In this document: one piece after another, positions 35,921-42,742 of the stretch | How positions within the stretch are numbered: the stretch's first letter is position 1 | Layout: the number at the start of each line of letters is the position of its first letter | Assembly: GCA_964557445.1 (NCBI GenBank) | Contig: CAZLAF010000001.1 | Location: forward strand, 124,001-188,000 | From: UBA2112 sp964557445 | GTDB taxonomy: Bacteria; Patescibacteriota; Saccharimonadia; Saccharimonadales; Saccharimonadaceae | Direction: 5' to 3' | DNA: 64,000 nucleotides | Program-made: the position numbers and the translations under genes | Notes under the pieces: generated by a model | The model's input: the letters and a program-made list of their open reading frames with translations, nothing else | Told to the model about the DNA's origin: nothing | The model's database searches: none

Positions 35921-36343
35921 GTGAATTTCCAGCTAGTTACCCTTCTCGGCACAAAAATAGACAAAGATGTCTATGAGGTGATCTTGCCTACTGCCGCAGG
36001 TGAGATAGCGGTATTTCCTGGACACGAACCTTTGGTGAGCGTGGCAACACCTGGTGTGATTGCGGTTCGCTACAGCAAGGGCGATACTGACGATAAGCTC
36101 GATTATTATGCGATTAGCGGCGGCGTTGTCGAAGTGTCTGCGGATAGCTTGCGTGTGCTGGTGGATGAAGCCGATAGTAGCGATGAAATTGTCGAGACAG
36201 AGGCAAAAGCTGCACTTGAACGTGCGCTGAAACTCAAGGACAGTGCTAAAGACCAAGTCGAGCTCGAAAAAGCCAGTGCACTTGTCGATCGCCATGCAGT
36301 GCGTCTCAAAGTTGCCGATCTCCGTCGTCGCCATCGTCGTTAG
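35921..36343 (+). CDS. atpC: ATP synthase F1 subunit epsilon
   Basis: 140 residues from GTG. N-terminal beta sandwich with GEIAVFPGHEPLVS and a C-terminal helical pair (AALERALKLKD...ALVDRHAVRLKVADL), so the inhibitory helix is retained. Last gene of the operon. Confidence 0.95.
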   Translation: MNFQLVTLLGTKIDKDVYEVILPTAAGEIAVFPGHEPLVSVATPGVIAVRYSKGDTDDKLDYYAISGGVVEVSADSLRVLVDEADSSDEIVETEAKAALERALKLKDSAKDQVELEKASALVDRHAVRLKVADLRRRHRR

Positions 36344-36432
36344 CGCGTCGCATGACGCTTGTGCTTACCTCTTAGAATGTGGTACTATTTTGACATATAC
36401 TAAAAATATATAACCAAAAGTGAGGGGTAGTA

Positions 36433-36741
36433 ATGGAGACAGCGCAATTTGAGAATGCGCCTAAAAAGTCGCATAAGACGCTTTATGTGGCTATTGCTGT
36501 TATCGCGATTATTGCGATTGCGGTTGCCGTGACGACATATATGTTGCTCGGAGGTGTCAGTAAAGAGAGCAAATCAGTACAGGTCTCACCATCTCCGTCG
36601 CCGACAGCAGTGGCGAGCAACGAAGAGGTAGACCAAGAACTACAGGTGCTCGATGCGACTATATCGGTGGCGTCATCTGATCAATCGGCAGCAAAAGAAG
36701 CTATCAAAGATGGGGCAACCCCAACAAGGTTGGGCGAATAG
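36433..36741 (+). CDS. Cassette 1, small membrane-anchored protein
   Basis: 102 residues: short cytoplasmic N-terminus, one membrane helix (about 17-42, very Ile/Val/Ala-rich), Ser/Pro linker, then an external helix ending SAAKEAIKDGATPTRLGE. GAGGGG lies 5 nt before ATG. The C-terminal block is shared with the 104-residue protein at 38627 (EAAKAALKDG), so the two are paralogues. The larger secreted partner begins 3 nt later. Not recognised as any known family. Confidence 0.85.
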   Translation: METAQFENAPKKSHKTLYVAIAVIAIIAIAVAVTTYMLLGGVSKESKSVQVSPSPSPTAVASNEEVDQELQVLDATISVASSDQSAAKEAIKDGATPTRLGE

Positions 36742-36744
36742 ATC

Positions 36745-37878
36745 ATGAAAAATTATACAAATAAGTTTACTGCTGCAACATTGATCGTAGCAAGTGTTGT
36801 GTTGGCAATATCTGGGCCTGTGGCGCCTGTCAATGCTCAGTCCAGACTGCTCGCCTCTACCCAAGAACGATTCACGAAGCTAAAAGAAAGAGTGACGACG
36901 GCTATCGAGACAAATATCGAAAAACTCGAACAGTCCAAAGAAAAGCTTAACGCTAGCCTCAGTGTTAATGTCGGTAAAGACGGTGCGACAGTAAGTGTCA
37001 GTAGCTCGGCTGGCTCGCTGTCGGGTGGAGTCACAAAAGAAGGCGCTAATATATCCTCAGAAAGCCAACGGGCTGGCGCCGTAAGCGGCAGCATCGGTCG
37101 TGATGGTGTAAGCGGGCAGGCGCAGGGCGCAAATGGTGGCGCTGTATCAAGTAGTCTTAGTAAAGACGGTATCAAGCTTGACCTGAGTGGCGCAAATGGT
37201 GGTGATGCCAAGATTACTGTCGATACAGATGGTATCAGTGGCAGTTTGAGTGTTGCTGGCGACCTGAAAGACAAGCTCAAAGAGTCAAACCAAAAAGCAA
37301 TCGATAAGCTCAAAGACATGAAAGAAAAAGTCGAATCGGCGACTGATATTGAGAATATTGAAGAGCGTGCAAAAGAGTTCGATCAAATCTTTAAAGAAAT
37401 TGCGATCGCCAATGTACAGGCAACAGTAACAAAATCGATCGATAGCATGACAAAGGTACTCGATCGCCTACAGCTGACAGCTGATAAACTACAATCGCAA
37501 GTAAATAAAATCAAAGAATGTCTGACTGGTCTTCAAGATAGCGGCGTCGATGTCGACGCAAATATCAGTGGTAGCGGCGTGAGCGGCAGTATCAATACGT
37601 CTGCGGTAAGTTGTGATGATCTGAATGTCGATGTGAATAGCGGAGATATGGCAGCTTCATTGCAAGAGCAGCTCGATGCGACTAAGAGTACAATGAAGAC
37701 GATCCGCACATTCCTATCGTCAACGATTGATTTGCTCGGTGAGCTAAAGCTTAATGACTATACGAATACATTATCATCGTTCAATGGTATTACTTCGCAA
37801 GTTGATATCGTTGTCAATCTTGCACGAGATGTTCAAAACAATTTGGGCAATCTCGCCTCTTCTATTCGTAAGAGTTAG
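36745..37878 (+). CDS. Cassette 1, secreted coiled-coil protein with Gly/Ser repeats
   Basis: 377 residues. Signal peptide ending near VNAQS (about 32); coiled coil (about 38-70); five repeats of about 20 residues, each opening with a KDG/KEG/RDG/KDG/TDG turn and continuing with alternating Ser/Gly/Val strands (about 76-178); a second coiled coil starting DLKDKLKES; a conserved block NVQATVTKSIDSMTKVLDRLQ; a Cys pair (KECLTGL and SCDDL) around another Gly/Ser insert; and an end with SFNGITSQVDIV. Looks like an extended fibre or adhesin. The paralogue is at 38943. Confidence 0.88.
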   Translation: MKNYTNKFTAATLIVASVVLAISGPVAPVNAQSRLLASTQERFTKLKERVTTAIETNIEKLEQSKEKLNASLSVNVGKDGATVSVSSSAGSLSGGVTKEGANISSESQRAGAVSGSIGRDGVSGQAQGANGGAVSSSLSKDGIKLDLSGANGGDAKITVDTDGISGSLSVAGDLKDKLKESNQKAIDKLKDMKEKVESATDIENIEERAKEFDQIFKEIAIANVQATVTKSIDSMTKVLDRLQLTADKLQSQVNKIKECLTGLQDSGVDVDANISGSGVSGSINTSAVSCDDLNVDVNSGDMAASLQEQLDATKSTMKTIRTFLSSTIDLLGELKLNDYTNTLSSFNGITSQVDIVVNLARDVQNNLGNLASSIRKS

Positions 37879-37890
37879 AGAGTTTTAAGT

Positions 37891-37947
37891 AAAAAAGCGA
37901 CCCCGCAGGGTCTACACCAAACGGTGTACCCTTGCGGGGCTTTTTGC
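37891..37947. terminator. Bidirectional terminator
   Basis: AAAAAGC-CCCCGCA...TGCGGGG-TTTTT outer stem with an inner ACACC/GGTGT stem; separates cassette 1 from the convergent secreted-protein gene. Confidence 0.85.
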
Positions 37948-37954
37948 AACCTGG

Positions 37955-38452
37955 TTAGACAGGTTGCGGATTTGTGGTGAACGAGCAGTCGGCCTGGTCG
38001 ATCCATCCGGTCACTAGGTGTCCGTACATGGTTCCCGAGGCCTGTCGAAGCTCGACATGCATCGGTTGACCGGCTGGTAGTTGTTCGACCTGCACGACGA
38101 CATTGGTCGGCGCGTTCAGACTGCCAAATTGGAATTCGTTGTTGAGCAACGGCTTCTGTGCGCCGTCGACCATGACAGTCACCGATGACTCGGATAGTTT
38201 TGGCCATCCGGGATCGGTAGCGAGTCTCGCGACAACGAGCTCACCTGCACGAAGCTCGCCGGTGAGCTGCAGTTTGATCGTCTCTTCATCGACGATCTGG
38301 CCGCACTTGAGACTCTCTTCCGTGAAGTCGCCGACGTTTGGTGCTCCGGTCGCGGCAAATGCCGTAATCGGGTTGACGTACGGCCACACGAATGCGACCG
38401 CCAGCGCGACGGCGCTGAGAACTATCTTGCTCCGTTTGTCGAGGATGTGCAT
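37955..38452 (-). CDS. Secreted protein of unknown function
   Basis: 165 residues. Signal peptide (about 8-33, cut near AFAATG), then a beta-rich mature part with one Cys at each end (SLKCGQ and ADCSF), a likely disulfide. Motifs RAGELVVARLATDPG and VQVEQLPAGQPMHVELRQ look like a beta sandwich. It lies in reverse orientation between the two paralogous cassettes. ATG 38452 has GGTAATTCG upstream, a weak ribosome site. Confidence 0.78.
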   Translation of the reverse strand: MHILDKRSKIVLSAVALAVAFVWPYVNPITAFAATGAPNVGDFTEESLKCGQIVDEETIKLQLTGELRAGELVVARLATDPGWPKLSESSVTVMVDGAQKPLLNNEFQFGSLNAPTNVVVQVEQLPAGQPMHVELRQASGTMYGHLVTGWIDQADCSFTTNPQPV

Positions 38453-38626
38453 CGAATTACCTTTCGGTTGGCCATGATATGGCAGGACACCGATATGTCC
38501 ATCTTTTCATTATAACATATTATATAGCTAATGTAAATACCGCTCCTCGAGACTGCTGGCTTGCGAGGCGATTGTGCTAGTGGTATAGTGATGGCAGTAA
38601 CTATCAAAAAATAGAGGTATGAGCGT

Positions 38627-38941
38627 ATGGGGTTGGACTCTTCGGATGGTGTTGAAGTAAAGTCAAAAAAGACTGCCGTAATAGTAGCGATAGCAATTGT
38701 CGCCAGTCTATTGGTGGTTGTTGGAGCAATAATTATTTTTGCGTTTAGCTCAACGCAACGCGAAGATGCACAGGTATCGTCGGATAGCAGCGAACAACAA
38801 GAGCAAGCAATCGCAACGACTGATACTGTGAGGCAAAATATTAGTGATCTTAAAACGGCAGTCGGAACAGCAAAAACCGATCAAGAAGCGGCAAAAGCTG
38901 CTCTCAAGGACGGCGAAAAGCAGATAAGGGTAGATCAATAG
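38627..38941 (+). CDS. Cassette 2, small membrane-anchored protein
   Basis: 104 residues, same plan as the protein at 36433: short charged start, membrane helix (about 17-40), Ser/Gln linker, external helix with DQEAAKAALKDGEKQ. AGAGG precedes ATG by about 11 nt. Ends 1 nt before the secreted partner gene. Confidence 0.85.
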   Translation: MGLDSSDGVEVKSKKTAVIVAIAIVASLLVVVGAIIIFAFSSTQREDAQVSSDSSEQQEQAIATTDTVRQNISDLKTAVGTAKTDQEAAKAALKDGEKQIRVDQ

Positions 38942-38942
38942 T

Positions 38943-40037
38943 ATGTTGCGTCATTTTTTCTCACAATACATAAATACTTCGCGTCTATGGACGCTGGCGC
39001 TTGCTTTGAGCTTGAGCTTGCTACTTGCGTTCGCCTCCCCTATGGCGCTGGTGACACACGCCCAAGCAGCCAACAACGCACGTATTCAGCAGATTAAAGA
39101 AAAAGCGACGAGTGAACTCGATCGACGTATCGCAAATTTCGAAAAAACCCTCAAAAGCCTGAGTCTTGATAGCGCTACAGATAGTGACGGAACTTCGACA
39201 ACTGTATCGAGCGATAACGGGACAGCAACTGGCGCGGCAAGCAAAGATGGCGTCAGCGTATCTGGTGAGGGTGCTGGAGGCAGCGTATCGGCATCGGTAG
39301 GTACTAGCGGTATCGATTTTAATATCGAGGTATCACAGGAGCTTAAAGACAAAATCAAAGGCTACATGACAAAGCTGACCGATCGTCTCAAAGAGCTTAA
39401 GGACGAAGTTAAGCAAGAAGATTCTTTGGCAGGTATCCAGGATCTTGCTAAGTTGATTGACACACAGCACGTGCTCGACCAAGTCGCGAATGTGCAAGGT
39501 GCTGTCACGAAATCCGTAGAAACGATGACGGGTATCGTCGAACAGCTCAAGACAACAGCTGATGATATTCAGGGACAGCTTACAAAGATTCGAGAGTGTG
39601 CGACCGGTGTCGCAAGCGGCGATGGATCACTCGATATTCAGGCAGACAAAGAGGGAGCTACGGCAACTGGCTCTGCGCCTGGTTGTGATGATTTCACTGT
39701 CTCGTCAGAGGAGATCACTGCGCAATTAGAAGAACAGTTAAGCACGGTCAATACTTCTATTAGTTCGATCGCGACGGTCGTCACTTCGGCGGTGACGTTG
39801 CTAGTGACGCTAAGTACGAATTTTAGCGACGTATTGTCACAAGTTGGTGATCTCGATAAGTTGACAGGTAGTCTCACTGACATCACCAAGCTCAGTAGCG
39901 TCGGTAATGTTGGTGGGCTTTTGACGTCATTTAACGCGATTACTTCGCAGCTTGATATAGCCAGTATGCTTTCTGGTGCGACACTGACCGATATGACAGG
40001 CATCTTTGAGCAAATGGTCGAAGACTGTCAGTGTTGA
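38943..40037 (+). CDS. Cassette 2, secreted coiled-coil protein with Gly/Ser repeats
   Basis: 364 residues, paralogue of 36745. Signal peptide (about 15-42, THAQA), coiled coil, fewer repeats (SKDGVSVSGEGAGGSVSASV and the next), ELKDKIK coil, then NVQGAVTKSVETMTGIVEQLK, TADDIQGQLTKIRECATG, a Gly insert closed by GCDDFTVS, and SFNAITSQLDIA. C-terminus CQC adds two Cys. Order of conserved blocks equals cassette 1, while the repeat number differs, as expected for a length-variable fibre. Confidence 0.88.
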   Translation: MLRHFFSQYINTSRLWTLALALSLSLLLAFASPMALVTHAQAANNARIQQIKEKATSELDRRIANFEKTLKSLSLDSATDSDGTSTTVSSDNGTATGAASKDGVSVSGEGAGGSVSASVGTSGIDFNIEVSQELKDKIKGYMTKLTDRLKELKDEVKQEDSLAGIQDLAKLIDTQHVLDQVANVQGAVTKSVETMTGIVEQLKTTADDIQGQLTKIRECATGVASGDGSLDIQADKEGATATGSAPGCDDFTVSSEEITAQLEEQLSTVNTSISSIATVVTSAVTLLVTLSTNFSDVLSQVGDLDKLTGSLTDITKLSSVGNVGGLLTSFNAITSQLDIASMLSGATLTDMTGIFEQMVEDCQC

Positions 40038-40054
40038 TTGTTGCGATAAGTCAT

Positions 40055-40085
40055 ATAGGGTCGGTATACTAAGTACTGACCCTAT
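40055..40085 (+). terminator. Terminator of cassette 2 with an embedded -10 box
   Basis: ATAGGGTC and GACCCTAT arms, then TTTTG. The loop region contains TATACT (40065-40070) with TTGCGA 18 nt upstream (40041-40046), the likely promoter of the acyltransferase gene. Confidence 0.65.
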
Positions 40086-40118
40086 TTTGATGGGTAGTAC
40101 ACGACAACGAGGAGCGTT

Positions 40119-40853
40119 ATGTACCGAGTGTTTTACTATGTGCTCGGGACACTGCTAAAGGTAGTGTTTCGGGTGCGTGTCGAAGGCAGGGAGAACATCC
40201 CGAATCATGGCGGAGTAATTTTTGCCGCCAATCATGATTCGTTTTGGGATTCGCTGATCCTACTCGCAGTGTTGCCGTTGCATCTACGTACGATGCTGAC
40301 GGCCAAAGCGGAGTACTTTTATGGCCGTACATGGCCCCGGAAGCTCTTTGCGCGACTTGCAAGCATCTACGCCCTACCCGTGCGACGACAGGGAGATGAT
40401 CGTTCTCCAAGAGACAACGAAAATACACTTCTGACACTAGAGCATTATCTGTGCAGAGGTTTTGGTGTCGGCAATCATCTCGAGGGTACGCGTACCCCGA
40501 TCGGCTACATGTATGCCGGTCGTCTTGGTACGGTGCAGCAAGCTCGTAGAACCAGAGTACCAATCGTGCCAGTGGCGATTCTCGGGGCTCGCGATCGCGG
40601 ACTGCCTGGTGTTGTCACGGTACGATTCGGCACGCCGATCAGCGTGCAAAAGTATGCTCACGACGACTACGACTACGACAAGCTTCAGCGTCGCGAAGAT
40701 ATCGATGATACTCGACGAGTGGCGCAGGCAATTGCACAGCTTGGTGGGCTGCGGTATGTCGATAGAGTATTGACTCCTGCTGAGGCCAGGCAGCTGCGCT
40801 CACAAGGTGGTGACGAGTGGCCCGAACAAGCCGCTTGTGATGAAGCCGCATGA
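40119..40853 (+). CDS. 1-acyl-glycerol-3-phosphate acyltransferase (PlsC family)
   Basis: 244 residues. Catalytic NHDSFWD (the NHxxxxD motif, about 35-41) and the substrate-binding HLEGTR with Gly/Thr nearby (about 120-130) are intact, followed by VPIVPVAILGARDR. Makes phosphatidic acid or acylates a related lipid at the membrane. GAGGAG upstream of ATG. C-terminal 30 residues are extra and charged. Confidence 0.9.
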   Translation: MYRVFYYVLGTLLKVVFRVRVEGRENIPNHGGVIFAANHDSFWDSLILLAVLPLHLRTMLTAKAEYFYGRTWPRKLFARLASIYALPVRRQGDDRSPRDNENTLLTLEHYLCRGFGVGNHLEGTRTPIGYMYAGRLGTVQQARRTRVPIVPVAILGARDRGLPGVVTVRFGTPISVQKYAHDDYDYDKLQRREDIDDTRRVAQAIAQLGGLRYVDRVLTPAEARQLRSQGGDEWPEQAACDEAA

Positions 40854-40859
40854 GCATCG

Positions 40860-40898
40860 AACACTCTCTGGCGGTACTTGATATCGCCAGAGAGTGTT
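40860..40898. terminator. Bidirectional terminator
   Basis: Perfect 14-bp stem (AACACTCTCTGGCG and its complement) with an 11-nt loop, between convergent plsC-like and dus genes. Confidence 0.85.
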
Positions 40899-40901
40899 CG
40901 C

Positions 40902-42011
40902 CTACTTTTCGTTGTCGTGTATTTTTTCTAATATCTCACGCACCTCTTGGGTGCTTTTTGTATGCATCAGCTGATCGCGTAGCTCGCTGGCTCCGGCAAA
41001 GTCGCGGACATAGATTTTAAAGAAGCGTTTGAGTGGATCGAATTTGCGTGGCATTTTTTCGTTGTATTTGTCATGAAGATCGAGCTGTAGGCTCAAGAGA
41101 TTTATAAGCTTATCTTTATGGGTGTTTACTGTGGCACTATCGAAACCTTCAGAAACGGCTTCGCGCCGGATTTCTGTCGTGCTCCCTCCGGCAGAAATCC
41201 GGGCTGCAGATGTTTCTTCTGGTTTGATAGTGCCTTGCAGATGCGCTGCTTCAGGCTTGGTAGAAGAGCCACCCGTCGCAGACATGGGAGAGAACGCAAA
41301 AGGATTATGAAAGATACCGCGTCCGATCATGACGCCATCGACGCCATACTTCTCGACCAGCTCTACTCCATGCTGTCGGTCGCGAATATCACCGTTGATC
41401 GTGAGAAGTGTCTGTGGTGCGATATCGTCGCGTAGCTGTTTTATCTCTGGGATAAGTTCAAAATGTGCGGGGACTTTACTCATTTCTTTTTTGGTACGGA
41501 GATGGATGGTGAGATTGACGATATCCTGCTGCAACAGATGTGTGAGCCAGTCGTGCCATTCGTCTATTTTGCTATAGCCAAGGCGGGTTTTGACACTGAC
41601 TGGTAGACCGCTGGTTTTTGCGGCCGCTATGATTGCTCTAGCATTGTCGGGTGTGAGTATCATGCCAGCTCCCCCGCCGCTTTTGACGGCACTTTGGTCG
41701 GGGCAACCCATGTTGATATCGATACCATGGTAGCCAAGTTTTGCGCAGTGCTGGGCAAGCTTTTCCATGCTAGCAGGATCACTCCCCCATAATTGGGCAA
41801 TGATTGGATTTTCATCCTCTGTTTTGATAAGGCGACCGCCGATCGCTTTGTCGCCAGCATGTGCCCAGCCAGTAGCGTTGGTAAATTCGGTGAACCATAC
41901 GTCTGGCGGCGCAGCGGCTGCCACGACATGGCGGAACACAACATCGGTCACGGCCTCCATAGGAGCCAGGATAAAAAATGGTTTCGGTAGGTCGTGCCAA
42001 ACAGTATTCAT
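40902..42011 (-). CDS. dus: tRNA-dihydrouridine synthase with an in-frame insert
   Basis: 369 residues from ATG 42011 (TATAAT 9 nt upstream). FMN-binding and catalytic features: LAPMEAVTD, INMGCPDQSAVKSGGGAGM with the catalytic Cys, SVKTRLGY, TINGDI and MIGRGIFHNPFAF. After that last motif the family normally continues, but here about 55 residues of low-complexity sequence intervene, coming mostly from a 102-bp palindrome (41133-41234). The C-terminal tRNA-binding part then resumes. Reduces uridines in tRNA D-loops. Confidence 0.93.
   Translation of the reverse strand: MNTVWHDLPKPFFILAPMEAVTDVVFRHVVAAAAPPDVWFTEFTNATGWAHAGDKAIGGRLIKTEDENPIIAQLWGSDPASMEKLAQHCAKLGYHGIDINMGCPDQSAVKSGGGAGMILTPDNARAIIAAAKTSGLPVSVKTRLGYSKIDEWHDWLTHLLQQDIVNLTIHLRTKKEMSKVPAHFELIPEIKQLRDDIAPQTLLTINGDIRDRQHGVELVEKYGVDGVMIGRGIFHNPFAFSPMSATGGSSTKPEAAHLQGTIKPEETSAARISAGGSTTEIRREAVSEGFDSATVNTHKDKLINLLSLQLDLHDKYNEKMPRKFDPLKRFFKIYVRDFAGASELRDQLMHTKSTQEVREILEKIHDNEK
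41133..41234. repeat. 102-bp palindromic element inside dus
   Basis: Outer arms GGCACTATC (41133-41141) and GATAGTGCC (41226-41234), middle AAACC/GGTTT and CAGAAAC/GTTTCT-CTG, inner arms CCGGATTTCTG (41166-41176) and CAGAAATCCGG (41192-41202). It adds 34 codons without breaking the frame, like Rickettsia palindromic elements. Only one copy was noticed in this window. Confidence 0.75.
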
Positions 42012-42039
42012 CAAAGTATAATTATACCATAAATTGAGT

Positions 42040-42062
42040 GAGCCCTCGCGATGCGAGGGCTC
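42040..42062 (-). terminator. Terminator of the tRNA/ORF51 transcript
   Basis: GAGCCCTCGC GAT GCGAGGGCTC, then on the minus strand ACTCAATTTATGG. Confidence 0.75.
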
Positions 42063-42085
42063 TATGTGGTAGTGTTGATGGGACG

Positions 42086-42204
42086 CGGGGACGCGGCGGA
42101 CTCCTAGTATGAGAGGAGCCCGCCGCGTGGCAGTGCGAGGGTAGGAAGTCAGACCTGTCTTCCTATTCGCTACTTACCTCATGGCGGTCGCACCGCGCCA
42201 TGCC
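42086..42204 (-). ncRNA. Cluster of GC-rich hairpins, possible structured 3'UTR or small RNA
   Basis: Three successive hairpins: GCGGCGGACTCCT/AGGAG-CCGCCGC type (about 42091-42130), AGGAAG/CTTCCT (about 42145-42166) and CATGGCG/CGCCATG (about 42179-42202). They lie between the 51-residue ORF and the terminator, on the same strand as the tRNAs. No known RNA family recognised. Confidence 0.4.
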
Positions 42205-42224
42205 CATTCGGGTGGCTTGAGTAG

Positions 42225-42380
42225 TTACTTGCCTTGAGCGGCGCGTATGACGTTCTTGTCGCCGGCGGCGATTGCGCGATTGATCTCGGAAACTTGGTTG
42301 GAATGCAGTCGTTCGCCGCGTGATTGTCTGCGTGCGAGCTCAGCTTTGTCATTGCTGCTCGTTGGATCCACGATCGACAT
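42225..42380 (-). CDS. 51-residue hypothetical protein
   Basis: ATG 42380 with AAGGTG 6 nt upstream, ending TAA at 42225; an earlier in-frame ATG at 42395 has no ribosome site. Polar, helical and charged (KAELARRQSRGERLHSN, NRAIAAGDKNVIRAAQ), with no hydrophobic segment. Lies between tRNA-Val and the hairpin cluster. Length and composition resemble small DNA-binding or phage-type proteins, but no family is recognised. Confidence 0.55.
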   Translation of the reverse strand: MSIVDPTSSNDKAELARRQSRGERLHSNQVSEINRAIAAGDKNVIRAAQGK

Positions 42381-42432
42381 GCTTAACACCTTCATCTCGT
42401 TGGGCTCGCCAAACGGGATGCGTGGCGAGTTG

Positions 42433-42505
42433 TGCGCTGAACAGGACTCGAACCTGCAACATCCGCTGTGTCACGGCGGCGCTCTGCCAATTGAGCTATC
42501 AGCAC
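42433..42505 (-). tRNA. tRNA-Val (GAC), slightly irregular
   Basis: 73 nt without an encoded CCA. Acceptor GTGCTGA/TCAGCGC, D-arm GCTC/GAGC, anticodon stem CCGCC/AGCGG with a C-A mismatch next to the loop, loop GTGACAC giving GAC, T-loop TTCGAGT. Overall fold is good. Confidence 0.8.
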
Positions 42506-42532
42506 TGTACTGCCTAGGATAGCGCAGATCTT

Positions 42533-42570
42533 GGCGTGGTGGGTCTGGCCGAAGCTCGACCCACCACGCC
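42533..42570. repeat. Perfect 13-bp inverted repeat between two tRNA genes
   Basis: GGCGTGGTGGGTC and its exact complement with a 12-nt loop. No T-run on the minus strand, so more likely a processing or pausing hairpin than a terminator. Confidence 0.6.
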
Positions 42571-42590
42571 GGGCTAATTAGTATTAGCTG

Positions 42591-42660
42591 TCGGGCTGAC
42601 AGGATTTGAACCTGCGACCGCCACATCACGTGGTGCGCTGCCAAGCTGCGCCACAGCCCG
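42591..42660 (-). tRNA. tRNA-Pro-like gene with a shortened anticodon arm
   Basis: 70 nt. Acceptor CGGGCTG/CAGCCCG with C1-G72, D-arm GCGC/GCGC with CAGCTTGGCA, and T-arm GCAGGTTCAAATCCTGT all match bacterial tRNA-Pro. The anticodon arm is only 13 nt (CCACGTGATGTGG) instead of 17, so no 7-nt anticodon loop with a normal anticodon can form. Pseudo-tRNA or an unusual tRNA-like RNA. Confidence 0.55.
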
Positions 42661-42742
42661 GAACTCCATCAACACTGAAATGTGCTATGAGGTTGAGAGT
42701 AAAAACTGCCAACTCTTTTCAAAAATATATAATACACGAATT

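Noticed and set aside
42247..42522. 91-residue + strand ORF
   Set aside because: Antisense to the 51-residue ORF and overlapping tRNA-Val.
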